The notes under the pieces were generated by a model, which saw nothing but the letters and a program-made list of their open reading frames with translations, ran no database searches and had not been told where the DNA came from. A program made the position numbers and the translations under genes. This document shows positions 57,166-64,000 of a stretch of 64,000 bases of DNA, in pieces. The DNA is from Euglena gracilis (taxonomy: Eukaryota > Euglenida > Euglenophyceae > Euglenales). The DNA lies in the NCBI GenBank assembly GCA_039621445.1, contig CP154956.1, forward strand, positions 19,805,295 through 19,869,294, in the 5' to 3' direction. The stretch's first letter is position 1; every line of letters begins with the position of its first letter.

Positions 57166-58555
57166 TTGGTTTTTGCCAGCACTCAACCAATATCGCGGGA
57201 TTTGTTAGGAGAATATATTTCACGACTGCAATTAGGATTCACTTTCGTCACCTTGCAGGGCCCTCTTCAAGCAGCAGATCGGGTCATCCGCAGAGCATGG
57301 GACGACACCATCGGCCAGCCATCGACAAGTGAATCCCAGTGGGCCCAATGCAGCTTGCCACTCCGCATGGCAGGACTGGGAATCAAGGTCCCCACCGTCC
57401 TCCAAGCACCAGCACGGATGGCAGGCATTTTGTGTGCACTAAAACAGTTCCAACTGCTCCAATTCCCACCCCAAGCATGCACAACGCCATCGGATTTCAT
57501 CGAGGTCACAAAGAAGCTGCAATGTCTCCACTACCAGAGTGGGTAGAGAGGAAGCAACCGGTGAACGTCGAGGACGACCACAGAAGTCAGCGTTGGTGGT
57601 CAGATAAGGTCCATCTAGCACGAAAAGATGCCCTGAAGAAGGTCCTCCCACTCCGGGACAAGTGCCGGCTGCGCCTGCCTGCAATCCATGCCGCACACCA
57701 CAGCCTGGGTGCAGACGGTCCCAAACAAAGGAATGGGGACGCGCATACAAGCAACAAAGTACCGCCTGCTGCTACGGTGGTGGCTTGGAGCCAAGATCTC
57801 TCCATGGGCATCCGGAGCCCCATGCCCCATGTGTGGTGATTCCCTGGATCCCTTCGGGGACCATTTGCTATGCTGCAAAAAAAAACAAACTCGTCTTGCA
57901 CCACAATGCAGTACGAGATGCGCTGGCAATGGTCCTCCGGGAGAATGGTGTCCACACAAGGACAGAGGTGGCCGTCGGTGGAAAGAAGCGCCCAGCCGAT
58001 GTGGCATTTGATGGAGTTGATCCTGCGGGGCCCTTGGCGGTGGACCTTGTCGTCTTTCACCCGCTCCGAAAAGGGTTGTCGTGGGAAGAAGACCTAGCAG
58101 TGAAGAACATGGCCATGGCAGAACACAAGAAGATCACCAAAAACCAGCCAATATGCGAGTCGGCCGGATGGCTGTTCAGTCCACTGTCATTCCACCCATG
58201 GTCAGGTCTGGGCCCCCTGGGCTCAGGGCTGCTTGGCCGGCTGGTGAAGCAAGCACTAGGCGACAAACAAGGCTGGGCAAGGCAACACTTGGCCCAAGAC
58301 ATTTGGCACCGTATATCCTCGGCATTGATGGCGTTTGTGGCTGAGCAACTCTCTACTGTGTTGGCAGCACGAGGGCACGAGGAGCTCCCGCTAACATCAG
58401 CGCCGCGGGATGCACCACCGCCCGGGACAGCACCAGCCCCACAACGAGGAACCTCCGTGGCGGCGGTGGATATGCAAGGATGGCAAAGAGCATCCATGAC
58501 CGAAGATGGAATGAATGTGGGCCCCATCCGCATCCAATGCACACGGCCGAGGTGA
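57166..58555 (+). pseudogene. C-terminal half of a reverse-transcriptase element: zinc finger and restriction-like endonuclease
   Basis: The region after the RT palm reads WAQCSLPLRMAGLGIKVPTV (57339-57398). In a second frame comes RSQRWWSDKVHLARKDALKK. In a third comes CPMCGDSLDPFGDHLLCCKK, a CxxC-x-H-x-C finger. From about 57890 the frame reads HHNAVRDALAMVLRENGV, GGKKRPADVAFDGVDPAG and LAVDLVVFHPL, the RPADV...DxxV pattern of a PD-(D/E)XK nuclease. This layout is known from non-LTR-type elements with C-terminal nucleases. At least two frameshifts separate the parts and the 5' half is absent, so it is a dead fragment. An A-rich stretch (58589-58606) follows the end. Confidence 0.7.
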
Positions 58556-58787
58556 GAAACCTCGCAGATGGTAGCACCATCCCCCCCCACAAAAAAAAAA
58601 AAGAAAGGGCCCACGCCCCTCAGGGTCAGGCCAACGGAAATCGAAGTGAAACCGCCCAAGTGACAGGCGGGTGCAACGGCATGCGGTGACCCGTCCCGAC
58701 GGCAAAAGAACAGCGCGCCGACACGGGCGACGCGCCCGCACGGGCGACGCGCGAGCACGGGAGCCGCGCGAGACGCGAGACGCGCGC

Positions 58788-58906
58788 CGTGCCGTGCCGT
58801 GCCGTGCCGTGCCGTGCCGTGCCGTGCCGTGTCGCTGTGAAAGTTATGAAAGTGCCGTGCCGTGCCGTGCCGTGCCGTGCCGTGCCGTGCCGTGCCGTGC
58901 CGTGCC
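58788..58906 (+). repeat. CCGTG pentanucleotide microsatellite
   Basis: Two runs of CCGTG units (58788-58832 and 58855-58906) are separated by about 22 bp of other sequence. They lie between the two reverse-transcriptase fragments. Confidence 0.9.
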
Positions 58907-59092
58907 TAAAAAAAAATTCGTTGCTGCCATCTGTTCTTTGGCCAACAAGGCCTCCCCTCAATGTGCTCCACGGTCATCATGGAGAACCCAATTGGCACAC
59001 AAGGACCAAGACCCTTCCCCCCGTCAGATGTTGGGGCCATTTGGATGCAAGCAAATTAGGCGACGCCTTTCCTGAACTTCTCCACCCCCCCT

Positions 59093-61440
59093 TTGGGTGC
59101 CAGCTCTTCATCCTCAGTGGCAACAACCGCAGCAGCATCGTCACCAGCCCCAGCCAGACCCCCACCAACCCCCATTGGCCAAAATCACATTGCTGGGGTT
59201 ACGCCATTCTCTGCTCCATGCCCACCATCCCTTCATCCCACTTTTGAGGAAATTTCTTTTGACGATCGGGGCACCCTTGTATACCTGCCGTGTGGAGCCC
59301 TCCTCAATGTCAATCAAACCTACCTGCAATTGTTGAGGCATTTCAACAGGGAACCTGGCTGGGAAACCCTGCACGCCTTGTGGGCCTTCCCCAAAGCGGT
59401 GCTTTGTCCTTTGCAGCGTGGCGGGCGATCGAACTGGGCGATGGTGGGGAGAAAAATTGCAGAACGAGCTCGCCTGTATCTCACCCGTCCTGTATTTGAT
59501 TCTTGGTTGGACTCCAGTCTCCCACAAAAGCCACAAGGCAGACAGACAAGGCAAAAAACAGCACTGGCTGCCAAGGCCACTGAAGAACGGTTCCTTTCCC
59601 GCATTGAAAGCCTTGTTGGCCACGGGGCTATTTCAAAAGCCTGCCGAGAGCTCACCTCTGAGGTGGTTCAGAACAGCAATGACCCAAAAGTGATTCAAAG
59701 GCTGCGTGACCTTCACCCACCAGAGCCTCCACCGCGCATCCCAGTGTCCGACCCTTCCCAAACGATTACCTTTCCTTCGGACCCGGAAAACACAAAAGAG
59801 CGATTGCAAAATTTGCGCAAAGCTATATTCGGGTTCCCAAAGAATCCGCACCGGGTCCTTCTGGCCTGAGACCTGACCACCTCAAGGCCATGGTTGGAGA
59901 CTACCCAGGGGGCTTGTGGAGATGACCTCCTCGAAGGGCCTGATACCTTCATTTGTCGGGCAATTACAAACGGTGTTCACCCCGGCATGGCCCCTATTCT
60001 TTACTCCGCCAGGTTGACACCTCTGCGAAAACAGAACAAACAAACAGCAATGGAAGAGGACGCTTTTGGAAACCTTGTGGAGAACACGGTGTGTGATGAA
60101 GACACTCGCCCAATCACAACAGGTGAAACCCTTCGCCGATTGGTTGGTAAATGTCTCATGCGTCATCCCACAGTGGTAAACGCTTTGAAAGAACTGAGTC
60201 CTCCACAATGTGGCGTTGGTGTGCCGAATGCTTGTCCACTGATCGCAATGGGAATCCAACAAATGGTGGACACTTTGCACACAGAGACAATCGCTGGGGG
60301 CTGCTTCAAGTGGATTTTAGGAATGCCTTCAACTCTTTGTCACGGGAAAAAATCCTGCAATCCATCCGTAGACGATGCCCAGAAGTGTGCCCTTGGCTGG
60401 ATTCGTGCTACCAAGGCTGCATAGAGGTAGAGGGATAGAGGTAGAGGTTGAGGTTGAGGTAGAGGTTTTCCAACCTCCTCTATCCCTCTATGTCACCTCT
60501 ATGTCGAAAAAATATAGGAAAATGACTCAATAAAGGAATTTTTTTTGCAGGCAAAGGGGAAATGCATGAAAAGTTTTCAGAATTGCTCAATGTGGTCACA
60601 TAACTGCGACAACTTTCAAAACCACCAACCCACACATTGTTTCTCATCCCCTCGCCATTTTGTTTGTGTTTTCATGCAAAATTGCCATTTTCCCAGCATA
60701 TGGGGTGTTTTATGACCCTTCTTGAGGTCATTTTGGTACATTTTATGGACATAGAGGTGACATAGAGGTAGAGGTAGAGGTAGAGGTGGTTGACATAGAG
60801 GTAGAGTCCTTTGAACTCTACCTCTACCTCTATGCAGCCCTGGTGCTACGCCCAACACAGCAAGCTGTATTGTGGAAACCATTGTCTGCCTTCCCAGAGG
60901 GGGGCTCAGCAAGGCGACCCATGTGGGCCACCAGCTTTCGCCTGGGGTGTACAAAGACCTTTGTGAGGGCCTCTCACCTTTGGTCGAATGGCAGGGATGG
61001 TACTTGGATGACGCCCACCTGCTGGGATCGCCAGCCCAACTGCGCAATGCCCCTGCCTTCCTGATTCGCGAGGCAGCCACGACTGGGTTGGCCGTGAACC
61101 CTGCAAAATGTCGATTGTGGGGACCAGCTTTCACATCAACAGAAGGTGTCCCTTGCATTCCCCCTGGCACGCCATAGGACAGCCCCTTACATCAAATACC
61201 ATTGACCGCCTTTGTTGCTGGTTCTGGTTTGAAAGTTTTGGGGTCCCTGTCCTCCACCCCCAAGATGACCGCTTCTATGAAGAAGTTTGGAATAAGCGCA
61301 TTGAAGACATCCGACGTTCTTGCACAGTACTTCAACACCTACCTCAATCGCATGTGCAATTCACCTTGCTTCGTTTTTGTTTATCTTCCAAAGATGAGAT
61401 CACCCTGTCTTTTGCCCACTCACCATATTCTGTCTGAAAG
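59093..61440 (+). pseudogene. reverse-transcriptase element, N-terminal and RT part, interrupted
   Basis: The frame 59093-59869 encodes an N-terminal region (SSSSSVATTAAASSPAPARP, later RSNWAMVGRKIAERARLYLT). A +1 shift near 59840 leads into APGPSGLRPDHLKAM, a conserved RT block. Later come QVDFRNAFNSLSREKI (about 60307-60354; catalytic Asp in VDF-x-NAF), GAQQGDPCGPPAFAWGV (about 60901-60951) and WYLDDAHLLGS (about 60997-61029; catalytic DD). A 431-bp insertion lies between VDF and QQGDP. Downstream sequence to about 61440 is weakly recognisable. Together with the fragment at 57.2-58.6 kb it covers most of one element type, but in the order C-part then N-part. Confidence 0.7.
60412..60842. 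mobile_element. 431-bp hAT-like non-autonomous insertion in the RT
   Basis: The ends are inverted: CAAGGCTGCATAGAGGTAGA at left, and reverse-complemented CAGGGCTGCATAGAGGTAGA at right. The flanks share the direct repeat GTGCTAC (60405-60411 and 60843-60849), fitting a 7- or 8-bp target duplication. If the insert and one flank copy are left out, the RT frame reads through without a shift. CAGGG-type ends and 8-bp duplications are typical of hAT elements. Inside are GAGGTA-type repeats and no ORF. Confidence 0.65.
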
Positions 61441-61506
61441 CCTTTGAGCACAAACTCTCAACCAAATAACCAACCTTGAACTCTCACCTGGCAAGTTTTT
61501 TATACA

Positions 61507-61620
61507 CAAATTGTGGTTGAGCCCAGATTTCAGCCTGAAAATGTGTTCAGCCAGGGGGCCCCCGAAGGGGGCCCCCTGAACATGTTTTCAGGCTGAAATC
61601 TGGGCTCAGCCACAATTTGT
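61507..61620. repeat. hairpin of about 110 bp beside TIR element copy B
   Basis: CAAATTGTGGTTGAGCCCAG at left and CTGGGCTCAGCCACAATTTG at right surround GGGGGCCCCCGAAGGGGGCC. It is the counterpart of the hairpin at 51888-52000. Confidence 0.85.
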
Positions 61621-61767
61621 TTAAAAACGTGTTCAGAGCCCGACAAATGCCTGCCCTGAAATTTGTGGTCATGATTCACGCAAGGGGTCAAAAATGCGAA
61701 TTTGTGAAATTCGGACCCAAAAAACGGCGCCCTCATTGAAAACGTGCCTGAACACAGATGCCTTTAC

Positions 61768-61998
61768 CACCTCCCCCCCCCCTAATTGACCCCCCCCCTA
61801 ATTGACCAAACGCCCCGGGGAAAATTTTTTCGACCCCCCCCCTAATTGACTGCCCGGGGGGATTCTGTGCTGAAGCACCCCCTAATTGACGGTACCCCCC
61901 CCTAATTGACGCCCCCCCCTCTAATTGAACCCCCCCCCTAATTGACCAAAAGGGGGGTCCCGTGGAGAGGTCCCACGGTCAATTAGGGGGGGGGGAGG
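61768..61998. mobile_element. C-run element with the word CTAATTGAC
   Basis: ACCACCTCCCCC then CCTAATTGAC at left is inverted at 61975-61998 (GTCAATTAGGGGG then GGAGGTGGT). Several CCCCCCTAATTGAC copies lie between. Confidence 0.75.
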
Positions 61999-62009
61999 TG
62001 GTATATCGA

Positions 62010-62136
62010 GAACTGTGTCCCAAACGCCGGTTCGGGCGTGAAACCTGTGCCTAGGACGCCGGTTCGGGCGGTGGCCCGAACCGGCGTCCTAGGCACAGGT
62101 TTCACGCCCGAACCCCGAACCGGCGTTTGGGACACA
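62010..62136. repeat. perfect palindrome with CGCCGGTTCGGGC arms
   Basis: ACTGTGTCCCAAACGCCGGT and CACAGGTTTCACGCCCGAAC arms are inverted around a CCCGAACC/GGTTCGGG centre near 62069-62085. Confidence 0.8.
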
Positions 62137-62141
62137 GTTTT

Positions 62142-62962
62142 TGAAACCGTGTATTGGGGGCTCTGGTTTCACGCCCGAACCGGCGGCCGAGGAATCACGG
62201 CCAATTTCGCCTAAAACACCCATGTTTCGGGCTGTTTTGGGCGACTTTGGCCCAAATGGGCCGCCGGTCAAAAATGGCAGATTCCACACTTAGGAAGCCA
62301 TGTTACCCATCAATCGAAAGCTCTTCTCAAGGACTTTCGACAGATGGCCACAGGATTCGGGCATAATGCACGCAGCGCTTATTTTCAGCGATCGTGTCTT
62401 CCAAAATTTGACATCCTAATTTGCCAAATCCCACAGTTCAGGTTGCATATAGCATATCAAACGAAAGGTCTCGCCAACACCTTTCGCTTGGTACCCACAG
62501 AACTCAGCCAGATTGCAAAGCGACCTCAAAATCAGCGATCGCATTTTTCCGCATTTTTCGGACCCCATTTGCATATCTGAAATTGCACTTTTCAGCTGCC
62601 ATGTTGCCCATCGATCAAAAGCTCTTCTCAAGGGCTTTCAGCAGATGGCCTTAGATTTCTGCCATGCTGCGTGGTATTCTACTTCAGAAATTCTCCAAAA
62701 TTGGCCAAAAGGAAACTTTTCCTCAAAAACCCCCAATTTTTGGCCCAAGACCACCCAAAAACTGCTAAAATATGAATGCCACCTGTCTACAAACCCTTTT
62801 GGACACTTTTTGGCACTTTTTATTTTGGGTCTCCTAGACGCCGGTTTCACGCCCGAACCGGCGTCCAGGACGCCGGTTCGGGCAGAAAATTTCCCGCCCG
62901 AACCGGCGTCCTGGACGCCGGTTCGGGCGTGAAACCAGAGCCCCCATACACGGTTTCAATGG
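62142..62962. mobile_element. 820-bp element with inverted ends of about 45 bp
   Basis: The left end reads GAAACCGTGTATTGGGGGCT then CTGGTTTCACGCCCGAACCG. The right end (62918-62962) is its reverse complement with a one-base difference. The interior is AT-richer, with no recognisable gene. Confidence 0.75.
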
Positions 62963-63066
62963 AAAATGTGTCATTGCCACAGATGCCCTCGTTGAAAACG
63001 TGCCTAACCACAGATGCCTTCACTGAAAACGTTTCACCCCCCCCCTTTTTCCGCAGCCCTCCCACT

Positions 63067-63684
63067 ATGGCGAAACGCACGGCTAACTTTGTGAATGGTC
63101 CTTTACCACCTCCCCCTAGGACGGAACTGTTCCTGGCTGCTCTTGCGGTATACCAGCAAGATGCCAAGAAGCCGAAGGTTGACCCCTTCATGGCACCTTG
63201 CTGGCACAGGGCAACACAAAGAAAAAGTCCGGCTCCGTAGGTGCAGAGCTTGCTGTTGCCAACTGTTTGGAGCTGGCCAAATTGTGTCAACATCGGCAAG
63301 CCTCTTATCCTGAGCTGGATGCTTTCTTTGTTGCCTGGACGGGATGGGAGCTGGAACCCAGCCGTGCTCAACGTGAGCAGCAGTCGGGAACTTTGTTCGT
63401 TTCTGGGAATCGTTCGGCAACCTCTTTTCTTCTTTGCCATTCCCAAAAATCCAAATTGTGTGGAGCTGAACAAAGTTGTGTGTGACGCCTGTGGTTTGGC
63501 GTATCATTTTCATTGCCAAGGTTTGCGGCGGCCACCAAAGTATGGCTCTTTTTTGTGTAAAGCGTGTCGTGTTCCCGACCCGCCTCACTCGTTGAGGACC
63601 ACCCGGCCTCGCAACCACCCGCCGATTTTTCGTGACAGCGTTTTTTTGCTTTTTACTCAAGGTTGCCACAGATGCCCTCATTGA
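63067..63684 (+). pseudogene. TIR-element protein with a PHD-type zinc finger (two frame changes)
   Basis: It starts MAKRTANFVNGPLPPPPRTE at 63067, like copy A. After about 40 codons the homology moves frame (GNTKKKSGSVGAELAVANCL), and near 63430 it moves again to PNCVELNKVVCDACGLAYHF, HCQGLRRPPKYGSFLCKACR. CDAC, HFHC and CKAC are the second half of a PHD finger, with the usual YHxxC and PP spacing. A first Cys pair is not evident. PHD fingers bind histone tails, so this could be a targeting or accessory protein. The frame changes suggest decay, or introns that I cannot resolve. Confidence 0.5.
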
Positions 63685-64000
63685 AAACGTGCCTGAACAC
63701 AGATGCCTTAATCGAAAACGTGTCATTGCCACAGATGCCCTAATTGAAAACGTGCCTAACCACAGATGCCTTCATTGAAAACGTGTCATTGCCACAGATG
63801 CCCTCATTGAAAACGTGTTCATGACCTCGAATTTCAGGGCAGGCATTTGGCGGGCTGAACACGTTTTTAACCCCTAGCTACCCCCTGAGCAGAGCCACAC
63901 GCCGAGCCAAAGACAAATGAATGGGTCACATAAACGCGCAGAGAAGCAAAGCACAACAAAAGCCAAAACCCGACACAAACACGCCATCCTGTGGCAAAAG

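Larger units (their letters stand above)
61623..63872 (+). mobile_element. TIR element copy B (PHD-element family), 2.25 kb, with nested inserts
   Basis: The left end reads AACGTGTTCAGAGCCCGACA and TGCCTGCCCTGAAATTTG. The right end (63815-63872) is the reverse complement. Satellite units like those of copy A lie at 62965-63035 and 63665-63815. Copy A is about half as long. The difference includes the nested palindromic elements at 61768-62962 and the zinc-finger segment that copy A lacks. Confidence 0.75.

Noticed and set aside
1-64000. CRISPR arrays, bacterial operons, rRNA genes
   Set aside because: Repeats with regular unique spacers, ribosome-binding-site-led gene strings and conserved rRNA segments were looked for and not seen. 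The tandem arrays present have no unique spacers.

Overview
The window is nuclear DNA of a eukaryote. The genes are split into short GC-rich exons joined at GT-AG boundaries, the introns and spacers are long and crowded with repeats, and the mobile elements (DIRS-type tyrosine-recombinase retroelement, non-LTR-type reverse transcriptase with a C-terminal nuclease, TIR elements) are eukaryotic. A CER1/WAX2-type gene and a ZIFL-like MFS transporter suggest an alga or other plant-lineage host. I cannot name the species. I see no bacterial operons, rRNA genes or CRISPR arrays.

Layout. (1) About 1.9-5.3 kb, plus strand: the C-terminal exons of an MFS transporter. (2) 5.3-29.3 kb: a gene-poor, repeat-filled stretch. 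It holds a nearly complete but damaged DIRS-like element (8.2-12.8 kb, minus strand), a truncated second copy (13.2-14.2 kb) and many small palindromic elements edged by C or G runs. (3) 29.3-56.5 kb, minus strand: one very large split gene of about 17 exons. I reconstruct it as a CER1-like aldehyde decarbonylase whose reading frame continues, through phase-compatible junctions, into a C-terminal cytochrome b5 domain. Its introns carry a minisatellite of about 26 units, two inverted CCGCGG-rich arrays, a tRNA-like pair, a 3.7-kb inverted-repeat-bounded domain with 14 short palindromes, one copy of a TIR element, and more. (4) 57.2-61.4 kb, plus strand: two broken pieces of a reverse-transcriptase element with a zinc finger and a restriction-like endonuclease. 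One piece is interrupted by a 431-bp hAT-like insertion. (5) 61.6-63.9 kb: a second, larger copy of the TIR element also found at 50.8-51.9 kb. It encodes a small protein ending in a PHD-type zinc finger and has further palindromic elements nested inside it.

Biology. If the CER1-b5 model is right, one polypeptide carries both the di-iron hydroxylase-fold enzyme and its likely electron donor; in Arabidopsis these are separate interacting proteins (CER1 and CYTB5). The rest of the window mainly records repeat invasion. Many unrelated-looking small elements share one design: a C or G run, a short family-specific word, and the same word inverted at the other end.
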